Assembly (NCBI RefSeq): GCF_004402535.1
Contig: NZ_SOEY01000008.1
Coordinates: 306,732-368,356, forward strand
From: Cryobacterium glaciale
GTDB taxonomy: Bacteria > Actinomycetota > Actinomycetes > Actinomycetales > Microbacteriaceae
Reading direction: 5' to 3'
DNA: 61,625 nucleotides
Shown in pieces: positions 8,546-17,938 of this stretch (position 1 is its first letter; every line of letters starts with the position of its first letter). The translations under genes were made by a program, and so were the position numbers. The notes beneath the pieces were generated by a model. The model had not been told where the DNA came from. It was given only the letters and a program-made list of their open reading frames with translations, and searched no databases.

Positions 8546-10645
8546 ATGAACATCAGAATCGGAATCGACGTCGGCGGCACGTTCACGGACTTCCTGGTGA
8601 TCTACCCCGATGGCAAACGGCGCATCCACAAGACCAGCTCAGTGCCCTCCAACCCGCCCCTGGCTGTGCAGATCGGCCTGACCGAAATAGCCGCAGCGGA
8701 GCACAAGAGCCTCGAAGATTTCATGGCCGAGGTCGGGCTCATCGTGCACGGAACGACCGTAACCACGAACGCCCTCCTCACCCGCAACGGACCGATCACG
8801 GGCCTGCTGACCACCGAGGGATTCCGCGATGTGCTGCCCATGCGCGATGGAACCCGCGAGGAGGCTTACGACAACCGGCTGGAACAGCCCGTGCCCTTGG
8901 TCCCGCGTTACCTCCGCCAGCCGGTCGGCGGCCGGGTCGACTATAAGGGCGACGTTCTCACGGCACTCCAGGAAGTCGACGTCTATGCCGCCGCTGAGAT
9001 TTTCAAGGCCAACGCCGTGGAATCCGTTGCCATCTCGTTCATGCACTCCCACGCGGAAACCAGCCACGAGGACCGCGCTGCTGAGATCATCGCGGAGGTC
9101 ATGCCGGGTGCCTACATCACGAAATCCTCCGAGCTTCTGGCGCAGGCCCGGTACTACCCGCGCATGAGCACCGCCGTGCTCAATTCCTTCGCCGGGCCGA
9201 TCATCAGCTCCTACCTCTCCACGCTCACGGAGCTGCTCGAGGAGGCGCACTTCGAAGGTGTGCTGCTCCTCATGCAGTCCAATGGCGGCGTTGCTACACC
9301 GAGCGAGCTGGCTAAGCGGGCAGCGCTGTCGCTGCTCTCCGGACCAGCCTCCGGCCCGACGGCCGGCCTGCTCGTGACCGCCGCTCACGGCTGGGACTCC
9401 TGCCTCACCGTCGACATGGGCGGGACGAGCTTCGATGCCGCCGTGGTCAAAGACAACAAGCCGCTCATCATGACCGATGGCATCATCGACCGGTGGCGGA
9501 TCGCCCTGCCCATGGTCGACATCAACACCATCGGCGCGGGCGGCGGCAGTATCGCCTCAGTGGATGAAGGCGGCCTGCTCCGGGTCGGCCCGCAGAGCGC
9601 TGGCGCGACCCCCGGGCCGGCCTGCTACCGTCGCGGCGGAGTGAACGCCACCGTCACGGATGCTGACGTCGTCCTCGGTTACATCGACCCCGACACCTTC
9701 CTGCACGGTCAGATCGGACTCGACCGGGAAGCCTCCATCCAGGCGATCAAGAACGACGTCGCTGACCCGCTCGGCATCAGCGTCGAAGAAGCCGCCTTCG
9801 GTATCTACCAGATGGTCAACGTGAACATGGCGACCGGAGTGCGCGACATCACCGTTCGGCGGGGGCTCGACCCCCGCGACTTCCCGATCGTCGTTGCCGG
9901 CGGTGCCGGTCCGGTGCACGCGGCGGCTATCGCCCGCGAACTGGAAATCCCGATCCTTCTAACCCCCCGCGACTCGTCGATCTTCTGCGCGGCCGGCATG
10001 CTCGTGTGCGACTTCAAACACGACTATGTGCAGAGCTCGAACCAGCGTTTGGAGAGCCTGTCCGACGAGTACCTGGTCGAAACGTGGACCGGCATGATGG
10101 CTGAGGGTCGCCGGACCCTGCATGCTGAGGGTGTTCCCGACGACGCCATCTCCTATGTGCCGTCCGTTGACCTGCGTTACAAGGGTCAGTGGTACGAAAT
10201 CAACGTCGAGGTCGATCCGGCAAATCTCGTGTCGCCGAACCTTGCTGAGTTCTACGCCTCATTCCACCAGTTGCACGACACGCTCTTCGGGTACAGCACC
10301 GTCGACATGCCGATCGACTTGCTCAACATCCGACTGACCGTCGTCGGCTCCACTCCCAACGATCGTGTCGACCTCGCGGCCACGACGCCCGGATCAGGCC
10401 TGCCGGAGCAGAGGCGACGCCACATCTACTCGCCGCTCCAGCGTCGAATGGTCGAGGTCGAGGTGTACCAGGGCGCCGCCATGGTTCCGCTCGACGAGAT
10501 TGAAGGTCCGGCGATCATCGAATTGGGTACCACCACGATTGTGGTGCTCGATGAGTACAACACCATCGTCGACAAGAACGGGTCCTTCGTGATGTACCTG
10601 CGGGACCAGATGCTCACCCTGAAAGCCCGGCTCGACCTCTCCTAG
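8546..10645 (+). CDS. hyuA: Hydantoinase A / oxoprolinase-type ATPase subunit (HyuA)
   Basis: About 699 residues. The ASKHA-type nucleotide-binding fold is marked by DVGGTFTDF at residues about 7-15 and MGGTSFDAAVV near 290-300; GGAGPVHAAAIA near 455 is a further family signature, and the C-terminal RRPxF-like region lies after 600. HyuA phosphorylates or activates the lactam carbonyl and pairs with HyuB. ATG 8546 is chosen because GGAAGAG precedes it; a TTG four codons upstream is in frame but lies within that ribosome site. HyuAB relatives act on N-methylhydantoin, 5-oxoproline, caprolactam and oxindole-type lactams; neighbours suggest an N-heterocyclic intermediate. Confidence 0.92.
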   Translation: MNIRIGIDVGGTFTDFLVIYPDGKRRIHKTSSVPSNPPLAVQIGLTEIAAAEHKSLEDFMAEVGLIVHGTTVTTNALLTRNGPITGLLTTEGFRDVLPMRDGTREEAYDNRLEQPVPLVPRYLRQPVGGRVDYKGDVLTALQEVDVYAAAEIFKANAVESVAISFMHSHAETSHEDRAAEIIAEVMPGAYITKSSELLAQARYYPRMSTAVLNSFAGPIISSYLSTLTELLEEAHFEGVLLLMQSNGGVATPSELAKRAALSLLSGPASGPTAGLLVTAAHGWDSCLTVDMGGTSFDAAVVKDNKPLIMTDGIIDRWRIALPMVDINTIGAGGGSIASVDEGGLLRVGPQSAGATPGPACYRRGGVNATVTDADVVLGYIDPDTFLHGQIGLDREASIQAIKNDVADPLGISVEEAAFGIYQMVNVNMATGVRDITVRRGLDPRDFPIVVAGGAGPVHAAAIARELEIPILLTPRDSSIFCAAGMLVCDFKHDYVQSSNQRLESLSDEYLVETWTGMMAEGRRTLHAEGVPDDAISYVPSVDLRYKGQWYEINVEVDPANLVSPNLAEFYASFHQLHDTLFGYSTVDMPIDLLNIRLTVVGSTPNDRVDLAATTPGSGLPEQRRRHIYSPLQRRMVEVEVYQGAAMVPLDEIEGPAIIELGTTTIVVLDEYNTIVDKNGSFVMYLRDQMLTLKARLDLS

Positions 10646-10752
10646 CCAGCCAGGCCACAACCTGCCCGTCCCGTAGCCACGACCGGTGGTTACGTCCTGC
10701 AACTACGCCCAGATGCTCGTCTCCGCCTACCCGAAAGTAAGGATCGATTGAC

Positions 10753-11772
10753 ATGATGAAAAAAACTCTCCTCCTCGCCACCTCCGCAGTGCTGTTGGTG
10801 TCCCTGAGCTCCTGCGCCTCCAGCCCGACGGATGCCCCCGCCGGCGGCGACCATAAATTCACCATCGGCTACGCCGGCGCGATCCAATCCAACCCGAACA
10901 ACAAGGCGATCGAGGATGGTATCCGCGCCAAGGCCGACGCACTGGGCATGGACCTCATCGTGACCGATGCCCAGTACGACACGAGTAAGCAACTCGCCGA
11001 TGTGCAGTCGCTCCTCAACCGCAGCGTCGACGTTCTCATCGTGTGGCCCATCGACCCGCTCGGTATCCAGCCGGCTATCGAACAGGCCCACGATCAGGGG
11101 ATCCCCGTCATAGTGCAGGACACCACCGAGGGCGGCCCGTACACCTCCAATTTCCAGGTCACTAACTATGAGTCGGCTCAGCAGGCGGCCACCTACATCG
11201 GTGAGAACGTCGACGCCACGGCGAACGTTGTGCAGATCGAGGGTGTGCCAACGGTGGGTGTTCTCGATGCCCGCAATAATGGTTTCCGGGACGGAGCGAA
11301 AGCCACGGGCCTGAATATTCTGGCCAGCGAGGTCAACGGACTTGACACTGCCGACGGTTCCCGACCCATCGTGGACGCCTGGAAATCCCGTTTTGGCACT
11401 GATATTCAGGCCATCTTCGCCTACAACGACGACAGCGCGCTCGGCGCAGCTTCGGCCAAGTCGGGTGATTTCGACCCGATCGTCATCGGCATGAACGGTT
11501 CCCAGGAAGGCGTCGACGGCGTCAAGGATGGCCGCCTCGCGGCGACCTTCGACTTCCACCCCGTGCAACTCGGCATGGGGCTCGGCTGGGCCGCCCACGA
11601 ACTCGCGGAGGGTCGAACAATCCCGGCGACCGTGGTCATGGACTCCACTCTCATTACGAGCGCCAATGCGTCAAGCTGGACACCGATCAAGACCCTGCTT
11701 GCCTCAAAGACGAGCGTGGACATCAGCACGAAGGATGGGGTTTCCACCCTCAACGTAACTGCGAGCAAGTAG
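10753..11772 (+). CDS. ABC transporter substrate-binding lipoprotein (ribose/sugar type)
   Basis: A 339-residue periplasmic-binding protein of the Peripla_BP_4 (RbsB-like) family. Residues 1-21 are a lipoprotein signal with lipobox LSSC (Cys about 21), so it is anchored outside the membrane. Family segments include FTIGYAGAIQSNP at the start of the mature domain, VDVLIVWPIDP near 95 and DIQAIFAYNDDSALGA near 215-230. It starts 107 bases after hyuA and its stop overlaps the ATPase start by one base. It delivers a ligand to the ATPase and permease encoded next. Although the family mostly binds sugars, the aromatic/heterocycle context suggests a cyclic N-compound or its glycoside. Confidence 0.9.
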   Translation: MMKKTLLLATSAVLLVSLSSCASSPTDAPAGGDHKFTIGYAGAIQSNPNNKAIEDGIRAKADALGMDLIVTDAQYDTSKQLADVQSLLNRSVDVLIVWPIDPLGIQPAIEQAHDQGIPVIVQDTTEGGPYTSNFQVTNYESAQQAATYIGENVDATANVVQIEGVPTVGVLDARNNGFRDGAKATGLNILASEVNGLDTADGSRPIVDAWKSRFGTDIQAIFAYNDDSALGAASAKSGDFDPIVIGMNGSQEGVDGVKDGRLAATFDFHPVQLGMGLGWAAHELAEGRTIPATVVMDSTLITSANASSWTPIKTLLASKTSVDISTKDGVSTLNVTASK

Positions 11773-13265
11773 TGATCTCGCTGTCCGGCATCACGAAGAC
11801 GTACGGAGCCGTCACGGCCCTGTGCAACATTGACCTCACGGTGAATCGTGCCGAGATCCTTGCCCTCGCCGGCGAGAACGGTTCGGGCAAGTCCACCCTG
11901 GTCAAGATCCTGTCGGGTGTCGTGGTACCGGACAGCGGGACGATCCGAATTGAGGGCAAGCCGGTCGCATTTCACAGCCCGCTGGAGGCTCTGGACCAGG
12001 GAATCGCCCTCGTGGCCCAGGAACTGACCGTGCTCCCCCACTTACCGGTATATGAAAACGTGATGCTGCCGTTCGTGCGGCATCGCACTCGTCGGCTGGT
12101 TTCCCGCAGCAACCTAGTCGCCCGCACCACGCAAATTCTCGATGAACTGGGTGTCCAGATCGACCCCTACCTGCCGGTGTCCCGACTGGGCCCTGTGCAA
12201 CAAACCTTCGTGGAGATAGCGAAGGCGCTCGTCGTTGAACCGAAACTGTTGATCCTCGACGAGGCAACCAGTCGGCTCGGCGAGAAGGAGGTCGACTTTC
12301 TGCTCGCACTGATCAAACGACTTCAGGCGCGCGGCCTCTCCACCGTCATGATCACGCACCGGATTATCGAGATGACGTCTACCGCGGATCGGGCAGTTGT
12401 GCTTCGCGACGGCGCTTTTGCCGGCGAGCTCCCTCAGGAGCGTCTCCGCGAGCACGAGTTGGTCAACCTGATGGTCGGCCGAGAAATCGTGCGTCGTACC
12501 AAGGACTACGCAGTTTCAGCTGCCGCGCCACGGCTCTCGGTGGAGGATCTGCAATTGGCGGGAACGCATAAACGCCTCACCCTGGATGTTCAGGTCGGAG
12601 AAATCGTGGGGTTGGCCGGCCTCGTCGGTGCCGGGCGCACGGAACTGCTCGAGGCTCTGGCTGGCGTGCGCCGGGTAGCTGGGGGCGTCGTCACCGTGGA
12701 CGGTGCCCGCGTTCCGGTCAACAATCCCCGGCGCGCGGTCCTCTGCGGCCTGGCACTAGTGCCGGAGGACCGGCATACCCAGGGACTCATCATCACCGAC
12801 AGCATCTACGAGAACTACGAGCTCGGAGCAGTTCCCTGGCTCGGTTTCGTCAATCGCACACGGGGGCGGCTGCGCACCCGCACAGCGATGGCCAGGTTTG
12901 GAGTGAAGACGTCGAACGTGCTGGCGCCGGTCACCTCCCTCTCGGGCGGTAACCAGCAGAAGGTCGTCATCGCCCGAGCGCTATCTAAAAATCCCTCCGT
13001 GCTCCTGCTCGACGAGCCGACGCGTGGGGTGGATATCGGGGCGCGAGATGACATCTATCAAATCATCGAAGAGCAGGCTCGAAACGGCATGGCGGTGCTT
13101 CTGGCTTCGTCGGATCTCGTCGAAATTCTCGGCATCTGTGACCGTGTCCTGGTCATGCACGAAGGCGAAGTCGTCGGTGATTTGCGCGGCGACCTCATTT
13201 CCGAACACAACATTGCCCTGCTCTCAGCGGGCGGGAAGTTGGAGTCTCATGTCTACGCACACTAG
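11772..13265 (+). CDS. Sugar-type ABC transporter ATPase with two nucleotide-binding domains
   Basis: A 497-residue RbsA/MglA-type duplicated ATPase. First domain: Walker A GENGSGKST (about 35-43) and Walker B LLILDEAT near 158-165, with a degenerate signature RLGPVQQ. Second domain: a degenerate P-loop GLVGAGRTE near 285 and an intact LSGGNQQ signature near 390 with LLLDEPTRGVD near 412-422. This asymmetry is normal in the family. GTG start sharing one base with the previous stop (TAGTG). It energises the permease encoded next. Confidence 0.92.
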   Translation: MISLSGITKTYGAVTALCNIDLTVNRAEILALAGENGSGKSTLVKILSGVVVPDSGTIRIEGKPVAFHSPLEALDQGIALVAQELTVLPHLPVYENVMLPFVRHRTRRLVSRSNLVARTTQILDELGVQIDPYLPVSRLGPVQQTFVEIAKALVVEPKLLILDEATSRLGEKEVDFLLALIKRLQARGLSTVMITHRIIEMTSTADRAVVLRDGAFAGELPQERLREHELVNLMVGREIVRRTKDYAVSAAAPRLSVEDLQLAGTHKRLTLDVQVGEIVGLAGLVGAGRTELLEALAGVRRVAGGVVTVDGARVPVNNPRRAVLCGLALVPEDRHTQGLIITDSIYENYELGAVPWLGFVNRTRGRLRTRTAMARFGVKTSNVLAPVTSLSGGNQQKVVIARALSKNPSVLLLDEPTRGVDIGARDDIYQIIEEQARNGMAVLLASSDLVEILGICDRVLVMHEGEVVGDLRGDLISEHNIALLSAGGKLESHVYAH

Positions 13266-14280
13266 CCGGACAGCGTCAGCCCGAACCATCGATCCGCCAG
13301 GTCCCCGCCGCAGACTCGCCGGCAGGATCTACGAGGGCACCCGGGTCTATATCGGAATCGGCGTCATGCTGGTGGCCTTGGTCGGTTACCTCGCGATCAC
13401 CCAGCCGACCTTCGCTACCCCGCAGAACCTGATCGCCATTCTGGAAACGAACTCGGTGCTGCTCCTCGTCGCCGTCGGGCTCACCTTTGTTCTGCTCACC
13501 GGCGGATTCGACCTGTCCGTGGGCGGAATGCTCGCTCTCTCCGGCATCCTGGTAGCCAAACTCATCGAAAGCGGTGTGAACTTCTACGTCGCTGCCATTC
13601 TCGTGATCATCGCAGCGGCGATTCTCGGCGGAGTGCTCAACGGCCTGCTGATCGGCAAGCTGGGACTGTCGTTCTTCGTGGTCACACTCGGGACCATGTC
13701 GCTGTTTCGCGGCGCCGGGCAAGTGATCACCGAGGGCCACGGCCTCTCGCTCTACCAGGTCGAAGCCTCGCGAATCATCGGCAGCGGGCGATTCCTGGGC
13801 GTACCGTGGCTGGTGATCATCGCGCTCTCCGTGCTCGTGCTGGCAATACTGGTCACCCGGTACACCGGGTTTGGCCGCATGCTGTACGCGGTGGGCGGCA
13901 ACGCGGAAGCTGCTCGCTTGTCGGGGATCAAAGTCTGGTTGGTCCGGGCAGTCGCCTACGCGATCTGCGCCGGCCTGTGCGGGCTGGCCGGGGTCCTGGA
14001 ATCCAGTCGCCTGGCCTCCGCTTCGCCGACGGCGGCCACCGGCATGGAATTGGTCGCGGCAGCGGCGGTGTTGCTCGGCGGAACGAGCTTTGCCGGTGGT
14101 GCCGGAAGCATGGTCGGCACCCTGTTGGGTGCGCTGTTTCTGGGCATCATCTCCAACGGCATGACGATCAGCCAGATCTCGTCGTTTTGGCAGAGCGTCG
14201 TCACGGGCTCTGTGCTCCTGGCCGCAGTGCTCCTGGATTGGTTCCGAATGCGCCGTGACAAGAGAATGTCCGGCACCTGA
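13249..14280 (+). CDS. Sugar-type ABC transporter permease (RbsC-like)
   Basis: About 343 residues, hydrophobic, with roughly eight to ten membrane segments and the family segment LTGGFDLSVGGMLALSG near residues 80-97. The open frame reaches back to 13024, but that part is antisense-free read-through inside the ATPase gene; ATG 13249 follows GGGAAGTTGGAG and overlaps the ATPase end by 17 bases, typical for these operons. Completes a three-gene importer inside the catabolic operon. The first 35 residues are polar and positively charged and precede the first membrane helix. Confidence 0.9.
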   Translation: MSTHTSRTASARTIDPPGPRRRLAGRIYEGTRVYIGIGVMLVALVGYLAITQPTFATPQNLIAILETNSVLLLVAVGLTFVLLTGGFDLSVGGMLALSGILVAKLIESGVNFYVAAILVIIAAAILGGVLNGLLIGKLGLSFFVVTLGTMSLFRGAGQVITEGHGLSLYQVEASRIIGSGRFLGVPWLVIIALSVLVLAILVTRYTGFGRMLYAVGGNAEAARLSGIKVWLVRAVAYAICAGLCGLAGVLESSRLASASPTAATGMELVAAAAVLLGGTSFAGGAGSMVGTLLGALFLGIISNGMTISQISSFWQSVVTGSVLLAAVLLDWFRMRRDKRMSGT

Positions 14281-14503
14281 AACAGCCTTGCCTTTTTCAC
14301 ACGACATCCTTTCCTGCGCCGGCAATCCTGCTGCGCCGGCGAGGATTTCGTGCGTTGGTTCCACGCCCATCCCTCAACCGAGGGAAGCGAGTTTTCGACC
14401 CATTCGAGTGATGTTGGTGCGGAAACTCTCCGCCATACACTTGCCCAAATCGCCACCGGTGTGCCGCATACGGGGCACGCCGAGACCCAGGAGGAGAACT
14501 GCA

Positions 14504-15904
14504 ATGGAGCAAATCTCGATTATCGGAGCTGGACACGCCGGAACGCTTTTGGCGGTCGGGCTGGCCGGCGCCGGCTACGACGTGCGACTGTTCAGCGATA
14601 AGGATGCCGAGGGTATCCGTGACCAGACTTCCCCAACGGGCACCGCGGCAATTTTCGCCGACTCGGTGGCCACCGAAATTCGTCTCGGAGCTGCGGACTA
14701 TTCCGGTCAGGGCGCCCCGATGGACGCGGTCCACCTGTTTTTCTCTCCCAAGGTGGGGCAGGAGCTCATCGCCTTCGGGAGCCCGCTCGAGGAAGCGGCC
14801 GGGCTCGCCACGGATGTGCGGCTCAAATCATACGACCGCATGAAGCAACTGGCGGCGCTCGGCGGTGACATCCAGATCGAAACGGTCTCTATGGACAGGC
14901 TGGACCAGATCGCGGCCGAGAGCGCGCTGACCGTCGTGGCGACCGGCAAGGGCGGTCTGTCTTCCCTGTTTCCGCGCGATGCCGCACGCAGCATGTATGA
15001 CGCGCCCCAGCGCAAACTTGCCATGATCCTGGTGCGCGGCATCGCCTCCGACGGAACCGCATTCAGCAACCGGCTTCCAGGGATGACCCCGGTCTGCTTC
15101 AACCTCTTCGGCGGTGCCGGAGAAATTTTCTGGGTACCGTTCCTGCATAAGAGTGGTGAACAGGTCTGGTCGCTGGTGTTCGAAGCCCGTCCGGGCGGAC
15201 CGTTCGATCGGTGGGACACGGTGACCGATATTCATCAGGCCTTCGCAACGGCCAAGGCGCTGATTCAGGAATTCGTACCCTGGGACTGGCCGGCCATGGC
15301 GAACATGGAACCGCTCCTCGACGACCCGTTCAGCTGGCTCACCGGGGCATTCGCTCCGTCCGTTCGTACCGGGTCTGGCGTCACGAGCGGTGGTCACCCG
15401 GTGATGAGCCTGGGCGACACGTCGGTCAGCTACGACCCGATCTGCGGCCAAGGTGCCGGCTCGGGCATCCGCCAGGTTGGACAATACTTCGACGCCATCC
15501 TGGCTCGTGGTGACCGCTCCTTCGACCGGGAATGGATCGATGAAGTCTTCGAGGCCTTCTATTCCAGCCACATCGAAGGCACCTACCGTTTCACGAACAC
15601 CTTTCTGGAGCCGTTGACTCCCACGGGGGTGCGCGTCATGACGGCTGCGTTCGCGGATCCGCGTTTGCGCGGCCCGTTGCTGAAGTCCTTCAACCGTCCG
15701 CCGAGCGCATTCCCATGGCTGGCCGAGAAGACGGAGACGGACAAGTGGATCACCCACCACACCGGGCGCTCCGCAGCATCGGTCGTGGCCCGTGGAAACG
15801 CCAAAGCGCTGGGCGCCATGATCAAGAACACCGTCAAGGGTGAGAACTTTCCTCGAGCCGAGGCGACCGAAATCCCATCGAGAATGCTGGCCCGCAATTC
15901 GTAG
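14504..15904 (+). CDS. Styrene/indole monooxygenase-like FAD-dependent oxygenase (StyA/IndA family)
   Basis: About 466 residues. N-terminal FAD fold with IIGAGHAGTLLAVGL (GxGxxG, residues about 6-20) and the FAD-ribityl segment DPICGQGAGSGIRQVG near 310-325. These resemble external flavoprotein oxygenases of group E (StyA), which epoxidise styrene or indole using FADH2 from a separate reductase; a suitable reductase gene lies 2 kb downstream. A long in-frame extension to 14255 is rejected: ATG 14504 has GGAGGAG eight bases upstream, and the 223-bp gap contains hairpins. In indole-degrading Acinetobacter an analogous oxygenase, an SDR and a reductase (iif genes) act together. Probable role: epoxidation or hydroxylation of an indole-like ring. 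Confidence 0.85.
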   Translation: MEQISIIGAGHAGTLLAVGLAGAGYDVRLFSDKDAEGIRDQTSPTGTAAIFADSVATEIRLGAADYSGQGAPMDAVHLFFSPKVGQELIAFGSPLEEAAGLATDVRLKSYDRMKQLAALGGDIQIETVSMDRLDQIAAESALTVVATGKGGLSSLFPRDAARSMYDAPQRKLAMILVRGIASDGTAFSNRLPGMTPVCFNLFGGAGEIFWVPFLHKSGEQVWSLVFEARPGGPFDRWDTVTDIHQAFATAKALIQEFVPWDWPAMANMEPLLDDPFSWLTGAFAPSVRTGSGVTSGGHPVMSLGDTSVSYDPICGQGAGSGIRQVGQYFDAILARGDRSFDREWIDEVFEAFYSSHIEGTYRFTNTFLEPLTPTGVRVMTAAFADPRLRGPLLKSFNRPPSAFPWLAEKTETDKWITHHTGRSAASVVARGNAKALGAMIKNTVKGENFPRAEATEIPSRMLARNS

Positions 15905-15972
15905 CGTGCAGAACTTTGCCCCGCCTGGCATAGGGTGCATTTCTACACCGACCTGAAGGAGACGACTCCACA

Positions 15973-17121
15973 ATGAATGCTTCGGATTCAACGGCCGCCA
16001 GCGTCGGCGCCGCATTTGCCGGAAGCCTGGCCGCCTTCACCAGCGCGCTGACCGAAGCCGGTACTCGCGGCGAGGTCCAGGACGTGTGTATGGCCACACT
16101 CCCCGGCATGATCAAGACCAAGGCGTTCGGTATCTACCTGTTCAAGGTTCCCCACGAGTCGGCGGCAATGGCGGCGGCGACCGGCGTGAGTGACCGTTTT
16201 CTCACACTGTACGAGGATTTTGGGCGCCACGCCGATCCAGTATTGCGGGAGGCCGTCGCCCGCAAGAAACCGGTGCACAGCTCCGGGCTGATGTCTGAGT
16301 CTGCCTGGGTCGACTCCTCCTTCTTTCAGGAGGTTCTCGCACTCCACGACATGCGCATGGTGCTCGAGGCTCCCATCCTTTATCGGGGACAGGTGCTGGG
16401 AACCCTGAACTTCGCCGATCGCGATCAGAACGCCTTGTCTTCATCGATCGAGCAGGTTCTGGCGGGAACACTCGGCAACATGGTCGGACTGGCTGTTGGC
16501 GGCATGACCGAGCGGCAGGGCGTCCTGACCGAGCGAGATCAACTACTCGAGGCCTTTCAACTCTCGGACCAGGCGATGGTGGTGAGCGACACTAAGACCG
16601 GAAAACGTCGCATGAATACGGCTGCGATCGAACTGCTGCGCAAGCTGGAGCCGAACAATCCCACGTTGTGGTTCGAAGAATTGATGGCGGCGGCCCGTAC
16701 GTCGAAGGAAAGCCTCTGCCAGGTCTTCTCGAGCGAAGTGGTCGTGGAGGGCGAAGAGCGGCGAGTTATTCTGCGCAACTATGCCTCGAACACCCACGAT
16801 CGCACGGTGTTGGTCAGCGTCATCCAGTTGAATGCATCGTTCCAGTCCCCCGGGACGCTCCCCGCCTCGTTAGCCCGTGACCTCTCGCCGCAGGAGACCA
16901 AGGTGGCCGGCCAGGTCGTCTTCGGTCGCAGCGATGACGCCATCGCCAAACAGCTCTCCCTGAGCCCGTACACGGTCAAGCAGCACGTGAAATCGGTCTA
17001 CCGCAAGCTCGGCGTGCACTCGCGCGTCGACCTGACCCGGCTAGTACTGGGAACGGCCGCCACAGCCATCCCACCCCTCTTTCCCCCAACGGATGAACCC
17101 CATGATCGGAGCCAGAAATGA
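15973..17121 (+). CDS. GAF-domain LuxR-type transcriptional regulator
   Basis: A 382-residue regulator. Residues about 30-170 look like a GAF sensor domain (ILYRGQVLGTLNFAD is a typical GAF strand pair); about 190-290 may be a PAS-like domain (LLEAFQLSDQAMVVSDTKTG). The C-terminus (about 305-360) is a LuxR helix-turn-helix: LSPQETKVAGQVVFGRSDD and YTVKQHVKSVYRKLGV. AAGGAG precedes the ATG. It is embedded between the oxygenase and the SDR, with which it overlaps by four bases, so it is probably the local activator for the oxidation genes, sensing an aromatic ligand. Confidence 0.85.
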   Translation: MNASDSTAASVGAAFAGSLAAFTSALTEAGTRGEVQDVCMATLPGMIKTKAFGIYLFKVPHESAAMAAATGVSDRFLTLYEDFGRHADPVLREAVARKKPVHSSGLMSESAWVDSSFFQEVLALHDMRMVLEAPILYRGQVLGTLNFADRDQNALSSSIEQVLAGTLGNMVGLAVGGMTERQGVLTERDQLLEAFQLSDQAMVVSDTKTGKRRMNTAAIELLRKLEPNNPTLWFEELMAAARTSKESLCQVFSSEVVVEGEERRVILRNYASNTHDRTVLVSVIQLNASFQSPGTLPASLARDLSPQETKVAGQVVFGRSDDAIAKQLSLSPYTVKQHVKSVYRKLGVHSRVDLTRLVLGTAATAIPPLFPPTDEPHDRSQK

Positions 17122-17903
17122 GTCCCCACGCCAGAAGCGTCATCATCACCGGTGGTGCCACCATGATCGGCGCAGCGGTCGCGGAAAATTTCGCTAACAA
17201 CGGTGACCAGGTCGCCCTCTTCGACATCGATGTCGCAGCGGGGGAGGAGGTTGCCGGCCGTTTGGGTGCGGCGGTCAGCTTCTACGACGTCGACCTGACG
17301 GACGACGCTGCGGTGAGCCGCGGGATTGCCGACGTCGTCGCCCGCCACGGGGGAGTCGATGTGCTGATCAATCTCGCCTGCACCTATCTGGACAATGGCC
17401 TGGCGACCACGAGGGCCGACTGGATCACCGCCCTCAACGTGAACCTGGTCAGTGCGGCCATCGTCACCCAGATCGTCGTTCCGCACCTCAAGAACCGTCG
17501 CGGCGCATCCGTTGTGAATTTCACGTCTATTTCTGGGGATGTGGCACAGGCCGGCCGTTGGGTGTACCCGGCGAGCAAAGCCGCGATGAGCCAGCTCACC
17601 CGAAGCATGGCGATGGACCTCGCGCCACACGGGATCCGGGTGAATTCGGTGTCGCCGGGCTGGACCTGGTCTTCCGTGATGAACACCCTCAGCGGCGGTG
17701 ATCGGGCCCGGACGGACGAGATCGCCGCGCCGGTGCACCTAACCGGACGCACCGGTAACCCGTCCGAGGTCGCCGCCGTGGTCGCGTTCCTCTGCTCGGA
17801 CGTTGCTTCGATTGTGACCGGCGCCAATTACACCGCCGACGGCGGGTACTCGGCCATGGGGCCCGAGCGCGCCGACCAATTGATGGCCCAGCTGACCAAT
17901 TAG
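17118..17903 (+). CDS. Short-chain dehydrogenase/reductase
   Basis: A 261-residue classical SDR. Cofactor motif TGGATMIGAAV near residues 10-20 with Asp at the end of strand 2 (LFDID), suggesting NAD preference. Catalytic Ser in FTSISGD near 138-143, Tyr-x-x-x-Lys in YPASK near 154-158, and the C-terminal DGGYSAMG. Its start overlaps the LuxR gene (ATGA). Between a StyA-like oxygenase and its reductase it probably oxidises a hydroxylated or dihydrodiol intermediate, as IifB does in indole oxidation; this is by analogy. Confidence 0.88.
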   Translation: MSPHARSVIITGGATMIGAAVAENFANNGDQVALFDIDVAAGEEVAGRLGAAVSFYDVDLTDDAAVSRGIADVVARHGGVDVLINLACTYLDNGLATTRADWITALNVNLVSAAIVTQIVVPHLKNRRGASVVNFTSISGDVAQAGRWVYPASKAAMSQLTRSMAMDLAPHGIRVNSVSPGWTWSSVMNTLSGGDRARTDEIAAPVHLTGRTGNPSEVAAVVAFLCSDVASIVTGANYTADGGYSAMGPERADQLMAQLTN

Positions 17904-17938
17904 CCGATTCACCACACCAACGCGGAAAGGGCAAGGCA

